Source: Acidobacteriota bacterium
Lineage (GTDB): Bacteria; Acidobacteriota; Terriglobia; Terriglobales; Acidobacteriaceae
Direction: 5' to 3'
NCBI GenBank assembly: GCA_013289765.1
Contig: JABCZI010000009.1
Location: 62,001-126,000, forward strand
Length of the DNA stretch: 64,000 nt
Numbering within the stretch: the stretch's first letter is position 1; each line of letters opens with the position of its first letter. The notes beneath the pieces were generated by a model, which made no database searches, was not told the DNA's origin, and was given only the letters and a program-made list of their open reading frames with translations. The position numbers and the translations under genes are program-made. Shown here one piece after another: positions 51,742-60,824 of this stretch.

Positions 51742-54123
51742 ATGACCCTGCCTATCTACCGCCTTCGCCGTTGGCTGGTTGTGATCGCAGTACTCTTCAC
51801 TGCGGTGGTGGCGGGAATGTATTTCTACGCACGCGCGCGGCAGCGCAACGTGCTGAAGGAAATTCCCAACAAGCTGGGGTTTGACATCAAGCAGACCGCG
51901 AACGGCTTTCAGTTTTCCAAGTCCGATGGAAAGCGAACGCTATTTACCATCACGGCCCGAGACGTCAAGCAATTCAAATTGAATGGGTATGCCGAACTGC
52001 GCCACGTGACTATTGTGCTGTACGGGCGCGACTCCTCCCGCTTCGACCAGATTTATGGCGACGCATTTACCTACGACAAGAAATCGGGCAACGTTACGGC
52101 CGGCGGGGAAGTGCAAATCGATCTTGAGGCGAATCCCAGTGGACTGAAGGGGCCGGACCAGGGAACTCCGAAGGAACTAAAAAACCCTATCCATTTAAAG
52201 ACCAGGGATCTGGTCTTCAACCAGGAAAGCGGAGACGCTTCGACCAACGCGCGAGTTGATTTCGAAACGCCTCAGGCGAGCGGGTGGGCCGTAGGTTTGA
52301 GATATGCGGGCAAGAGCAATGTGCTCACCTTCGAATCGCAGATTCATGTGGCGCTGACCGGGGGGGATGCGGCCAGCCTTTTCGCGAGTCACGGCACCAT
52401 CACGCGCGACCCGCGGGTGATTGTTCTGGAGCATCCTCGCCTGGAACGTGCGGCAGGTACGTTGCAAGCGGAACAGGCTACTTTTCTTCTGGGGCCGGAC
52501 AATAATGTAGAGCGCGTGCTGGCCTCTGGGGATGTGAAAGCGGAAGGGAAGGAAATAATCAACGAAAAAATGAGCGTTCGTGCGGATGAGGCCGAACTCT
52601 TACTGACTGGCAAAGAGAATTTGCTGCACACCGCGACGCTGACCGGGCGGGTTCATGTGGAACGTATGGGAACTGAGACGATGCAGGGCGATGCCGGTCG
52701 CGTGGTCGTAAATTTCGCCGGAGGGAATCAGGTCCAGAAGGTGCATGCTTCCGACGGCGTGCGGCTGGCGCGGCGCGCGGGTGGCGGCGAGAAGTCTGGG
52801 GCGAATGCGGCGCAAGACTTCGAGCTTACGGCTCGCGTGATTGATTTCTTCGTGGGGGAAGGACGGCGATTGGACCATGCGGAAACTTTCGGAGCGGCTC
52901 AGATCACGATTTCCCCGGCGCAGGGTTTGAATCCCGCGAGCACTCAGGATTCGGCCCAGCGTACGGTGATTACCGCTGGGAGGTTCGACGCGAAATTTGC
53001 GGCTAGTGCCAGCGGCTCAAGTCGCTTGACTGCGATTCATGGCGCGCCCAACGCGAAGATTGTGAGTTTTTCTCCCGGCATGCCGGAGCGCGTGAGCACC
53101 AGTCAGACGCTCGATGCGACATTTTTGCCGGAGGGCGGCATTGCAACCATCGTGCAGCAGGGCAGCGTTGACTTTAGCGATGGCCAGGCGCGTGAAAAAC
53201 GTACTCAGGCCTGGGCAGACAAAGCTGTGTACACTCCTGCGGACCGAATCATCATTCTGAGCGGCAGCCCGCGCGTGGCGGAGGGCGCGATGGTGACGAG
53301 CGCGCAGGTGATCCGTATCAATCGCGGCAACGACGACGCTGTGGCTGAGGGAGAGGTGAAGAGCACATATAACGAACTGAAAGAGCAACCGAATGGAGCG
53401 CTGTTGGCCTCGGCTTCGCCGATCCACGTAACTGCCGCAAGGATGACTGCGCACAACTCACCCGCGATTGCTTTGTATGAGGGCAACGCACGTCTATGGC
53501 AGGACGCAAATGCTATCGAAGCTCCTTCGATCGAGTTCGATCGCGATCAGCGGTCAGTGGTCGCCCAAGGTAGCGGCGCGCAACGGGTGTCGACCGTGCT
53601 GGTGGAAGCGGCTCATCCCGATCAAGGGGGGGCAGGCGAAAGCCGGAAGACAGGCGAAAGGAAGACGAACAAAAAGGCGCCGGCCAAAGCAGCAGCCACC
53701 GTGGCGATAACTGCGGCGCGTCTCACCTATGCGGACGGGGACCGTCGAGCTCATTTCGAGGGAGCGGTTATCGCTCAAGGTCCAGCCTTCACCGCCACCG
53801 CCGATACGATGGATGCGTTCCTTCTGCCCCGGGTCCAAGCTTCTGGCAGTCAAGCACTTACGAGCTCTGGGCAACTTGATCGCATGGTGGCGCAAGGCGA
53901 CGTGATGATCCAGCAGACGACTCGGCGAGCCCAGGGTCACTCCCTGGTTTATACCGCTGCGGACGAGAAGTTCGTTCTGACCGGTGGACCGCCTAGCATT
54001 TTTGATGCCGAACGCGGCAAGATTACCGGGGTTTCGTTGACTTTCTTTAGGGCCGATGATAGGGTGCTCGTAGAAGGCGAAGCAAGTACTCCTGTGGTAA
54101 CTCAAACGCGAGTGCCGCGATAG
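51742..54123 (+). CDS. LptC-LptA fusion protein (LPS export)
   Basis: The 793-aa protein has one N-terminal membrane anchor (LVVIAVLFTAVVAGMYFYA), then an LptC-like domain to about residue 190 (GFDIKQTANGFQFSKSDGKR, TITARDVKQFKLNGYAELRH). Several OstA/LptA beta-jellyroll repeats follow: EQATFLLGPDNNVERVLASG, MQGDAGRVVVNFAGGNQVQK, and the last MVAQGDVMIQQTTRRAQGHS. LptC and LptA carry lipopolysaccharide from the inner membrane across the periplasm; here one polypeptide seems to do both. Lpt proteins are usually separate and about 190 and 185 aa. A Lys-rich stretch near residue 645 may be a linker. lptB follows 20 bp downstream. Confidence 0.88.
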   Translation: MTLPIYRLRRWLVVIAVLFTAVVAGMYFYARARQRNVLKEIPNKLGFDIKQTANGFQFSKSDGKRTLFTITARDVKQFKLNGYAELRHVTIVLYGRDSSRFDQIYGDAFTYDKKSGNVTAGGEVQIDLEANPSGLKGPDQGTPKELKNPIHLKTRDLVFNQESGDASTNARVDFETPQASGWAVGLRYAGKSNVLTFESQIHVALTGGDAASLFASHGTITRDPRVIVLEHPRLERAAGTLQAEQATFLLGPDNNVERVLASGDVKAEGKEIINEKMSVRADEAELLLTGKENLLHTATLTGRVHVERMGTETMQGDAGRVVVNFAGGNQVQKVHASDGVRLARRAGGGEKSGANAAQDFELTARVIDFFVGEGRRLDHAETFGAAQITISPAQGLNPASTQDSAQRTVITAGRFDAKFAASASGSSRLTAIHGAPNAKIVSFSPGMPERVSTSQTLDATFLPEGGIATIVQQGSVDFSDGQAREKRTQAWADKAVYTPADRIIILSGSPRVAEGAMVTSAQVIRINRGNDDAVAEGEVKSTYNELKEQPNGALLASASPIHVTAARMTAHNSPAIALYEGNARLWQDANAIEAPSIEFDRDQRSVVAQGSGAQRVSTVLVEAAHPDQGGAGESRKTGERKTNKKAPAKAAATVAITAARLTYADGDRRAHFEGAVIAQGPAFTATADTMDAFLLPRVQASGSQALTSSGQLDRMVAQGDVMIQQTTRRAQGHSLVYTAADEKFVLTGGPPSIFDAERGKITGVSLTFFRADDRVLVEGEASTPVVTQTRVPR

Positions 54124-54143
54124 TTAAGCAAGTGGCAAGCTAA

Positions 54144-54872
54144 ATGCGTACCCTAGCCACCGATGAAATTGGAAAATCGTATCGTGGCCGCCGCGTAGTA
54201 AATGGTGTCAGCCTACGTGTAGAGCAGGGCGAGGTGGTTGGATTACTCGGTCCGAACGGCGCGGGCAAGACGACCACATTTTATGCCATCGTTGGCCTGA
54301 TCCCCCCTGATACTGGCCGGGTGCTGTATGACGGCCAGGACATCACTGACGTTCCCATGTACTTGCGGGCTCGGCAGTATGGAATCAGTTATCTCCCTCA
54401 AGAAGCTTCGGTCTTTCGCAAACTCACAGTTGAGGAAAACATCCTTGCGGTGCTGGAGGCTCAGCCGATGTCCTGGCACGAGCGCCGCGAGAAGATGGAA
54501 AAATTTATCGATGAACTTGGATTGCAGCACATCCGGCAGAACCGCGGTTATGCGCTATCCGGCGGCGAACGCCGGCGCGTGGAAATTGCGCGCTGCCTGT
54601 GCATCAATCCGACGTTCATTTTGCTCGACGAACCTTTTTCCGGGATCGATCCGATTGCCGTTCTTGACCTGCAGAAAATTATCAGCGGATTGCGGGCCAG
54701 CGGCATCGGAGTACTGATCACCGATCACAACGTGCGCGAGACGCTCTCTGTGACCGATCGCGCTTACATCATCGATGACGGCAGAATCTTCCGTCAGGGC
54801 CCGCCCGAGCAGTTGGCTGGCGATCCGGAAGTTCGCAGAGTGTATCTGGGAGAAAGTTTTTCGCTGGTGTGA
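54144..54872 (+). CDS. lptB: LPS export ABC transporter ATPase LptB
   Basis: LptB hydrolyses ATP in the LptB2FG complex that pulls LPS out of the inner membrane. The 242-aa protein shows Walker [21 protein letters not shown]-loop [19 protein letters not shown], the signature [15 protein letters not shown], Walker [14 protein letters not shown] and the switch His in [11 protein letters not shown]. Length and sequence pattern fit the family exactly. It is 20 bp after the lptC-lptA fusion and probably co-transcribed; rpoN follows beyond an inverted repeat. Confidence 0.97.
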   Translation: MRTLATDEIGKSYRGRRVVNGVSLRVEQGEVVGLLGPNGAGKTTTFYAIVGLIPPDTGRVLYDGQDITDVPMYLRARQYGISYLPQEASVFRKLTVEENILAVLEAQPMSWHERREKMEKFIDELGLQHIRQNRGYALSGGERRRVEIARCLCINPTFILLDEPFSGIDPIAVLDLQKIISGLRASGIGVLITDHNVRETLSVTDRAYIIDDGRIFRQGPPEQLAGDPEVRRVYLGESFSLV

Positions 54873-54879
54873 GAAAGAC

Positions 54880-54963
54880 GTCGTTGGTCGTTAGTCGTTG
54901 GCCGTTGGCAAAAGCAAGAAACTGGCAGCAACGATAAATGGCGAACGACTAACGACCAACGAC
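54880..54963. repeat. Inverted repeat, 20-bp arms (GTCGTTGGTCGTTAGTCGTT)
   Basis: The 20-nt arm at 54880-54899 is perfectly inverted at 54944-54963 with 44 nt between. It fills the gap between lptB and rpoN. A related copy with 15-bp arms is at 62840-62925. The arms are themselves made of GTCGTT-like 7-mers. It may be a tiny non-autonomous mobile element or an intergenic hairpin affecting the operon. Confidence 0.7.
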
Positions 54964-54970
54964 TAACGAC

Positions 54971-56854
54971 ATGGTCCTACTTCAACACAAACTGAGCGTC
55001 AAACTATCGCAACGCCAGATCCTTACTCCGGGCTTGGTGCAGATGGTGTCAGTCCTCGCGCTCAACAAGCTTGAACTCAAGGACATGATCAATGCCGAGA
55101 TGGTCGAGAACCCGGTTCTCGAAGAGCTCGAAGAATCCGTCCCGTTGATCGATGAAGTTGGCCGCAAAGAGGAAGATCGCGACCGCGTTACCGCGAAAAC
55201 TTCCACCGACGAAGCGCCCATCACCGCCGAAAAGAAGGATCCATTTGAAGAAATCGATTTCGGCTCATTCTTTCAGGACTATCTCGACCCCGGCTACCGC
55301 ACCCGCGGCGAGATGGAAGAGATCGAGCGGCCGTCGTTTGAGAACTTCCTTTCCAAACCCACTACGCTGACTGACCACTTGGCCTGGCAGCTGGGCGCGC
55401 TAAGCCTAACCCGCGGAGTGCGCGAGGCCGCCGATCAGATCCTCGGCAACCTGAATGAAGACGGTTATCTGATCGCCAGCGATGAAGAAATGCTGGGAGT
55501 TGAACCTCCCGCGGCGCCAGAGGCCGATGCCGCTACCGCGAGAAATATTGTCAGCGAAGCGGTCGCCCTTGGCTTGGGTACGGATGAAACAGCCTTGGCC
55601 GAAGGCACCCCGGCCGAAACTTCCGAAGACGCTGCTTTAAGCGGCTCAGAAGATCTAAACGGATCCGAAGGTGTGTTCGGTGTGCAATCGAATCCGTCGC
55701 AATTGTCTTACTCGCATGGCGTCGATGAAAAATCGTTTGCCGAGCTGGCAAGCCTGCCGCCTGCCTCGCTTGCTGAAGCTTCCTTTGCCTCGCGCGATGG
55801 GAACGCGGGCGCAGCCGCCGCGCCGGCGCCCGAAGCCGCGTCACCCGCACGTCCCGTCTACAAGCCTAACTTCACCCCAGCCGAATTGCAGGAAGCTCTC
55901 GAGGTGGTCCGCCAGCTTGATCCTCCCGGCGTGGGCTGCCGCGACTTGCGCGAATGCCTGCTGCGCCAGTTGCGCTATCACCAACAGCAGGTCGTGCAAA
56001 ACAGGAACGGAGATAAGTCCGGAGAAAAACCCGGCAACGGTACCGGGCAAATTCTGCTGGATGCCATCGCCATCGTTGACCAGCACTTGCGCGCGGTGCA
56101 AAGCAAACAGCACAAAGAAATTGGCAAGGCCATCGGCCGTCCTCCCGATGCCGTTCAGCAGGCCATCGACTACATCCGGACCCTCGATCCGCGCCCCGGC
56201 CTGCAATACAACAAAGTCCAGGCCCGCCTCATCGAGCCCGATGTCGCTTTCATCAAGCATGGCGACGAGTGGCTGGTGCTGATGAATGACGATGACCTGC
56301 CGCAACTTCGCCTCAATCCGGCCTATAAGAAGCTCGCAACCCGTGAAACCAACGACAAGAACACTCGCGACTACGTGAAAGAGCGCTACAAGAGCGCGAT
56401 CCAGCTCATCAAGAATATTGAGCAGCGCAAACAAACCATCACCAAGGTTTGTTATTGCATCGTCGCCCGCCAGTACGACTTTCTGGAAAAAGGCATCGAT
56501 CACCTGAAGCCGATGATGATCAAGGAGGTCGCGGAAGAAATCGGCGTGCATCCTTCCACCGTGAGCCGCGCTGTGGCCAGCAAGTACGCGCACACCCCGC
56601 AAGGAGTATTCGAATTGCGGTACTTCTTCAGCGAGAGTGTGCAGGGACCGGAGGGCGGTAACACGAGTTTGCTGATCCTGAAGCGCCGCGTCAAGAAGTT
56701 GATCGATGAAGAAGATCCGGCGCGGCCTCTTACCGACGAGCAACTTACCCGCATTCTGCAATCGCAAGGCATCCAGGTCACTCGCCGCACCGTCGCAAAA
56801 TACCGGGAAGATATGCGCATTCCCAGCACCCATCAGCGCAGAGTAAAAGAATAG
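54971..56854 (+). CDS. rpoN: RNA polymerase sigma-54 factor RpoN
   Basis: RpoN directs polymerase to -24/-12 promoters that need an AAA+ activator. Region I is at the start (LSVKLSQRQILTPGLVQMVS). An acidic Ala/Glu-rich region of about 120 residues (around 190-300, for example ETSEDAALSGSEDLNGSEG) is longer than usual. The core-binding domain, HTH (MIKEVAEEIGVHPSTVSRAV) and the RpoN box TRRTVAKYREDMRIPS follow; the canonical first residue Ala is Thr here. The product is 627 aa against about 480 for E. coli, because of the insert. The gene lies downstream of lptB as in many Gram-negatives, with hpf beyond. Confidence 0.96.
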   Translation: MVLLQHKLSVKLSQRQILTPGLVQMVSVLALNKLELKDMINAEMVENPVLEELEESVPLIDEVGRKEEDRDRVTAKTSTDEAPITAEKKDPFEEIDFGSFFQDYLDPGYRTRGEMEEIERPSFENFLSKPTTLTDHLAWQLGALSLTRGVREAADQILGNLNEDGYLIASDEEMLGVEPPAAPEADAATARNIVSEAVALGLGTDETALAEGTPAETSEDAALSGSEDLNGSEGVFGVQSNPSQLSYSHGVDEKSFAELASLPPASLAEASFASRDGNAGAAAAPAPEAASPARPVYKPNFTPAELQEALEVVRQLDPPGVGCRDLRECLLRQLRYHQQQVVQNRNGDKSGEKPGNGTGQILLDAIAIVDQHLRAVQSKQHKEIGKAIGRPPDAVQQAIDYIRTLDPRPGLQYNKVQARLIEPDVAFIKHGDEWLVLMNDDDLPQLRLNPAYKKLATRETNDKNTRDYVKERYKSAIQLIKNIEQRKQTITKVCYCIVARQYDFLEKGIDHLKPMMIKEVAEEIGVHPSTVSRAVASKYAHTPQGVFELRYFFSESVQGPEGGNTSLLILKRRVKKLIDEEDPARPLTDEQLTRILQSQGIQVTRRTVAKYREDMRIPSTHQRRVKE

Positions 56855-56879
56855 TCGGAGCCTTAGGCCTATATGAAGG

Positions 56880-56933
56880 CGTCATCCCGAGCGCAGCCGT
56901 TCTTCAGGCCGAGCGAGGGATCTCGCGCGGATC
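56880..56933. repeat. Imperfect palindromic intergenic repeat
   Basis: GTCATCCCGAGCGCAGCCG then CGAGCGAGGGATCTCGCGCG form an imperfect inverted repeat downstream of rpoN. The wording GTCATCCCGAGCG...GGATCTCGCG is familiar from acidobacterial and soil metagenome sequences. Only one copy was found in this window. Confidence 0.4.
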
Positions 56934-56984
56934 GTCGTTGAATTGGTATCAGAGCAAACGCTTCATCTCTCGGCAGATTCATAC

Positions 56985-57434
56985 ATGGGAGCAAGTGGCG
57001 CCTTGAAGATCAAACTTCCAACATTGGTTGCACTTAGCTGTGTATTTCTGGTATCAGGGTGCGCCGTGCGTCGTAGCCGCAATCAGGATTACGTGTTCGG
57101 TGTCACCGGGGTTGTGACTGGCGAGGATGGCACGCCGTTAAAAGACGTGGACGTTATTCTCAACCTAGATGCGCCAGTTTATGAAGGGATTGCTCCGGTA
57201 CGGACCAAACGGCTAATGGCAATTGACGGCACATTTGTCCTCATGTACATCAGCGGTTCACCCAGCACAAAGTACACCGTAACAGTCCAAAAAAACGGCT
57301 TTGACCCGCAAACCGTTGCGGGTACCGCCCCTCCAGATGGACACCACGTTTTCCGACTCAGGCGTATCAGCGATAATGATCGTAAAGGCGACCCAGGCAC
57401 CCAGGCTACTGAGACGCAACGGCTTGCTAACTGA
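56985..57434 (+). CDS. Small lipoprotein with carboxypeptidase-regulatory-like fold
   Basis: ATG 56985 starts the best lipoprotein signal (LPTLVALSCVFLVSGCA; lipobox VSGC). The frame is open from 56943. The mature part, about 120 residues, contains VFGVTGVVTGEDGTPLKDVD and TKYTVTVQKNGFDPQTVAG, typical of a transthyretin-like CarboxypepD-regulatory beta-sandwich. Its role is unknown; it is probably anchored in a membrane facing the periplasm. It lies between rpoN and hpf on the same strand, an unusual interruption of that pair. Confidence 0.75.
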   Translation: MGASGALKIKLPTLVALSCVFLVSGCAVRRSRNQDYVFGVTGVVTGEDGTPLKDVDVILNLDAPVYEGIAPVRTKRLMAIDGTFVLMYISGSPSTKYTVTVQKNGFDPQTVAGTAPPDGHHVFRLRRISDNDRKGDPGTQATETQRLAN

Positions 57435-57460
57435 TCTCGCATCACAAGGAAAGGGCGCTC

Positions 57461-58084
57461 ATGAACGTGGAATACACCGGCAGGCACTGCGAAGTAACTC
57501 CCGCCATCCGCAAAGAAGTAGAAGCCGGACTCACGAAGCTGCGCAAGATCCTGGGCGATAAATTCGATGCGAAAGTTATTCTCGCAGTCGAGAAGCACCG
57601 TCACAAAGCGGAAATCACCATCAGCACGCGCAATGGCCCGCTGGTCGGCCTGGCTCAGGCGAAAGATATGAGTATCGCCGTAAGCGAGGCTTTGGATCAT
57701 TTGGAAAAGCAGGCGGTAAAATACAAAACCCGCTGGCAATCGAAGAAGCGGTCCGCCCGCAAGAGCGAAGAAGTAAAAAAGTGGAACGGCCATTCACCTC
57801 TACCGGACGAGGTGCAAACCGTTGTGCAAAATAAGATCGGGCTGACGGAAAAGACGGCCGTACCGGTTGCTGTACACCGTTATCCCGCCGTGGCCAGGAC
57901 GACCGAAGTCCATCTGGTGCATTCCAGCGACTCCGTCTCGATGCGCCCTTTAACCCTTGAAGAAGCTATCAAAGAGGCGCATTTCCGCGACCGGGATGTG
58001 TTTGTCTTCCGCGACCCCAAAGGCAAAGTGATGATCTTGCACCGTACTCGCGACGGCAAAATGGAATTGATCGAAGCTCCTTAA
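57461..58084 (+). CDS. hpf: Long-form ribosome hibernation promoting factor
   Basis: HPF binds the small ribosomal subunit in slow growth; the long form joins 70S ribosomes into 100S dimers. The N-terminal domain (residues 1-100) reads MNVEYTGRHCEVTPAIRKEV and then HKAEITISTRNGPLVGLAQA. The C-terminal dimerisation domain (about 150-207) has MRPLTLEEAIKEAHFRDRDV, FVFRDPKGKVMILHRTRDG. At 207 aa it is the long type. AAGGAAAGGG precedes the ATG. Downstream, an inserted block separates it from rapZ, with which it is often grouped near rpoN. Confidence 0.95.
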   Translation: MNVEYTGRHCEVTPAIRKEVEAGLTKLRKILGDKFDAKVILAVEKHRHKAEITISTRNGPLVGLAQAKDMSIAVSEALDHLEKQAVKYKTRWQSKKRSARKSEEVKKWNGHSPLPDEVQTVVQNKIGLTEKTAVPVAVHRYPAVARTTEVHLVHSSDSVSMRPLTLEEAIKEAHFRDRDVFVFRDPKGKVMILHRTRDGKMELIEAP

Positions 58085-58088
58085 GAGC

Positions 58089-58153
58089 CGGCTCCCGGCG
58101 TCCGGCTTCCGGAAAAACTCATGTGGAGACAGCCGCCCTCGGCTGTCCGGCGG
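58089..58153 (+). repeat. Dispersed repeat pair (CGGCTTCCGGA element and GACAGC palindrome)
   Basis: The first element (58089-58114) matches the one at 21164. The second (58117-58153) carries the 8-bp hairpin GACAGCCG/CGGCTGTC and is 35/37 identical to 59698-59734, in the same orientation. The two copies flank the porin gene as direct repeats. Confidence 0.65.
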
Positions 58154-58200
58154 CCCGGCCTCATCGGGCCGCTCCGCCGCGCACAATTAACAATCCCACC

Positions 58201-59661
58201 CTAGAAGTGAAAAATTAAATCGCTCGCGACGGTTAACTGATTGTGGTGTCGGCCGTCGTCGTAGACCTTCTTGTCCAAGGCGCGCTCGAAGCGCAATTCC
58301 GGACGCAACTGAACCGTGGTGCCGATCCAATGGCACCACATGATTGTGTTCTCTGAATATCGGGTTGCGTAGCCGGTGCGCTGGCCCTTCTTGTCGTCGA
58401 GAAAATCGCTGCGAAACGACAGGAAGTCGTGCGGTGAGAGTTCCTTCTGCAGAAAATTGACCGCGGCATATTCCGGAGCGGTGCAGCGCCGTTCCCCCGT
58501 CCCGCAATAGGCCGCATTGGCGCCGGTTTCCGGCTGAATATTTCCTGCCACGGCGGGCACGTCGCGTTCATACATATACCAAGTCTCGGTGGCCATGTGC
58601 CACGTCTTCGAGAATTTGTGATACCAGGTCGCGTCATATTGCTGCAGGTTGTTGTAGGCGTACTTTCCGTCATTGATCCCATTGGCGCAAATGTACAAAT
58701 TGTCATTCACTGAGCGAGTCGTGTAACTCACGCACGCCGTGGCGGAGGGTTTCGCGTCTGGAGTCCAGAGAGCGACATCGTGGCCGGCGGTAATCCCCGC
58801 TTGCACCAGCCACTGATCGTTGAGCTTCACCGTTGCGAGCAGGCCAGTGTCGGTGAAGGGATCGATCGCGTAAAGCAGGGAATGGCTGAAGATGTAGTTA
58901 TTGGGCGCCAATTGAGCCTCGATGCCCGGGATCGAAATGAAACGACCCAGCCTGACATTCATGCCTTGCGCAACCTGCGGAATGTAAATGTCGACATATT
59001 CGAGGGCAGGATCAAATCCATATTCGCGATGATCGTTCAGCAATTGGCCGCTGAAATATCCCTTCGCGGTGGTGAATCGATAGTCGGTGCCGTACAAAGC
59101 ACTGAGGTGGTAGCCCCAATCGATATGATCGCGCTGTACGGAATCCGGTAACCGCTCAGCGTAGACAACGAGTTGGTTCAGCTCGAAGCGATTCGAGTAG
59201 TTATCGTTTGCTTCGGGCGCGTTGCTGTGTGCGGAAGTGCTGAAGTTCAGGGTAGGATCGATCCAACCATAGATTTTGGTGCGGCTCCTCGCCTGATTGA
59301 TGGCGGTCATGAGCGGATAACTATTCGTGTCGGGCTCGCCAATCACCGGCGAACCACCGTAGGACCAGTCGGAGTTCGGAAAAGGGGGCGAATCCAGCGG
59401 CGAGGGAAGGCCTCTTCTCGGAAGAGCTGTCGGCGGAGCTGGCGATGAAGCCGCCGTTCCTCGCCAGTCCTGGCGGTAAAAATCAGCCCATCGGGTAAAG
59501 AATCCCTTCGTCTGAGCGGTGGCAGACTTCGGTGCTTCGGGAAGGGGAGCACTCTCTTTTTCCAGCTGCTGCGCGGAAGCGAGATCCCATGGAAGAAGCA
59601 CGATCCACATAAAGAGGAGTAGGAAGTGTGGCCAGGGGATTGAATTATTTTTAGAAAGCAT
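58201..59661 (-). CDS. Putative outer-membrane porin (BBP2-type beta-barrel)
   Basis: The 486-aa protein has a signal peptide (FLLLFMWIVLLPWDLASAQ), a Pro-rich linker, then a beta-barrel of the BBP2/OmpL-like type: KIYGWIDPTLNFSTSAHSNA, FELNQLVVYAERLPDS, VDIYIPQVAQGMNVRLGRFI and a final strand NQLTVASDLIFHF ending in Phe. Such porins are widespread in Acidobacteriota and Planctomycetes; the transported solute is unknown. The gene is in opposite direction to the surrounding hpf-rapZ operon and is flanked by direct repeats, which suggests insertion. Confidence 0.85.
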   Translation of the reverse strand: MLSKNNSIPWPHFLLLFMWIVLLPWDLASAQQLEKESAPLPEAPKSATAQTKGFFTRWADFYRQDWRGTAASSPAPPTALPRRGLPSPLDSPPFPNSDWSYGGSPVIGEPDTNSYPLMTAINQARSRTKIYGWIDPTLNFSTSAHSNAPEANDNYSNRFELNQLVVYAERLPDSVQRDHIDWGYHLSALYGTDYRFTTAKGYFSGQLLNDHREYGFDPALEYVDIYIPQVAQGMNVRLGRFISIPGIEAQLAPNNYIFSHSLLYAIDPFTDTGLLATVKLNDQWLVQAGITAGHDVALWTPDAKPSATACVSYTTRSVNDNLYICANGINDGKYAYNNLQQYDATWYHKFSKTWHMATETWYMYERDVPAVAGNIQPETGANAAYCGTGERRCTAPEYAAVNFLQKELSPHDFLSFRSDFLDDKKGQRTGYATRYSENTIMWCHWIGTTVQLRPELRFERALDKKVYDDGRHHNQLTVASDLIFHF

Positions 59662-59697
59662 TGAGTGTGTGCATTCAGTCTACAAGCACCCACCACG

Positions 59698-59734
59698 ACT
59701 CATGTGGGGACAGCCGCCCTCGGCTGTCCAGCGG
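59698..59734 (+). repeat. Dispersed repeat with GACAGC palindrome
   Basis: This 37-nt unit is 35/37 identical to 58117-58153. It contains the GACAGCCG/CGGCTGTC hairpin and lies upstream of the porin gene start, in the gap to the creatininase gene. Confidence 0.65.
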
Positions 59735-59816
59735 CATGATGCAAAAGTGCGCGCTAGTAACACGTTTTAATACGAACTTCTGCGTGCTAGAATTTGCCGC
59801 CGAGAGGTGTGATGCA

Positions 59817-60728
59817 ATGGCCCTTCGAAAACCTTCCGCAATTGTTGCCGCTTTTGCGGCTTTTCTTTTCGCATTTCTTTTAGTTACGGCTCCAATGCGA
59901 GCGCAGGAGGCCACTGCTAAGTCACGACTCTCTGTGCACTGGGAAGAGTTGACTGCCGCCGACTTCCGCGAAGGTATCCGTCGTTCGCAAGGCACGTGCT
60001 TGCTGCCCTTCGGCATCCTGGAAAAACACGGGCCACATCTTCCCTTGGGCACCGATTTACTCGATGTGCGTTACGCCGCGCTGCATGCAGCCGAACAGGA
60101 ATATGCCGTCGTTTTTCCGGAATATTATTTCGGGCAGATTGCGGAAGCTCGCCACGAGCCTGGAACCATCGCCTACAGCCGCGAACTGCAACTCGCACTG
60201 TTGCAGGAAACCACCGACGAGATGGCGCGTAACGGCTGCAGGAAAGTGGTCATCGTCAACGGCCATGGTGGAAACGAAAGTCTCCTCCCTTACTTCGCCC
60301 AAACGCAGCTCGATAAACAACACGATTATGTGGTTTACATTTTTGACCGGCGCAGTCCGGAGTCAGGAGGGCCGCCGAAGAAGACTTCCATGGACATGCA
60401 CGCCGGCGAAAGCGAAACCTCGAAGATGATGATCGCGCGTCCTGACACGGTTCACGTTGACCGCGCCGGCAGCGAAAGCGGCGCCGACCAGCACCGGCAG
60501 CACCTTCCCGACGATGTTTATACCGGCATCTGGTGGTACGCGCGCTTTCCTAATCATTATTCCGGCGACGGTTCGGCAGCTACGCAGGAACTAGGGAAAT
60601 TTCAGATGGATTGGTGGATTGACGCTGTAGTAAAAACAATACGCGCGGTAAAAGCCGACGACGTCAGCCTAAAGTTGCAGAATGAATTTTACGAAAAGAG
60701 CAAGCATCCGCTGGATACGAAGCCGTAA
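59817..60728 (+). CDS. Exported creatininase-family amidohydrolase
   Basis: ATG 59817 follows GAGAGGTG and begins a signal peptide (VAAFAAFLFAFLLVTAPMRAQ); the frame is open from 59661 but without a ribosome site. The 303-aa protein has the creatininase motifs LLPFGILEKHGPHLPLGTDL (metal-binding Glu, His and Asp), IVNGHGGNESLLPYF and MHAGESETSKMM (Glu). The family hydrolyses amides such as creatinine or formamides in mycofactocin or riboflavin pathways; an exported form implies an unknown periplasmic substrate. It shares the strand of hpf and rapZ but is separated by the porin and mbfA genes. Confidence 0.9.
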   Translation: MALRKPSAIVAAFAAFLFAFLLVTAPMRAQEATAKSRLSVHWEELTAADFREGIRRSQGTCLLPFGILEKHGPHLPLGTDLLDVRYAALHAAEQEYAVVFPEYYFGQIAEARHEPGTIAYSRELQLALLQETTDEMARNGCRKVVIVNGHGGNESLLPYFAQTQLDKQHDYVVYIFDRRSPESGGPPKKTSMDMHAGESETSKMMIARPDTVHVDRAGSESGADQHRQHLPDDVYTGIWWYARFPNHYSGDGSAATQELGKFQMDWWIDAVVKTIRAVKADDVSLKLQNEFYEKSKHPLDTKP

Positions 60729-60732
60729 TGCA

Positions 60733-60770
60733 ATTGTTGATTGCCGATTGCCGATTGCCGATTGTTGATT
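60733..60770 (+). repeat. GATTGCC heptamer tandem repeat with flanking inverted sequence
   Basis: After the creatininase stop, ATTGTTGATTGCCGATTGCC continues with a third GATTGCC and ATTGTTGATT. GTCAACAATCAGCACTCAGC at about 60797 is a partial inverse. The arrangement resembles the inverted repeats at 54880 and 62840. Confidence 0.5.
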
Positions 60771-60824
60771 GGAGACCTCGCCCAGCGCCGTGAAAGTCAA
60801 CAATCAGCACTCAGCAACTGCGCG

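Noticed and set aside
55841-56833. 330-codon minus-strand ORF overlapping rpoN
   Set aside because: Antisense shadow of a conserved gene, without any recognisable domain.
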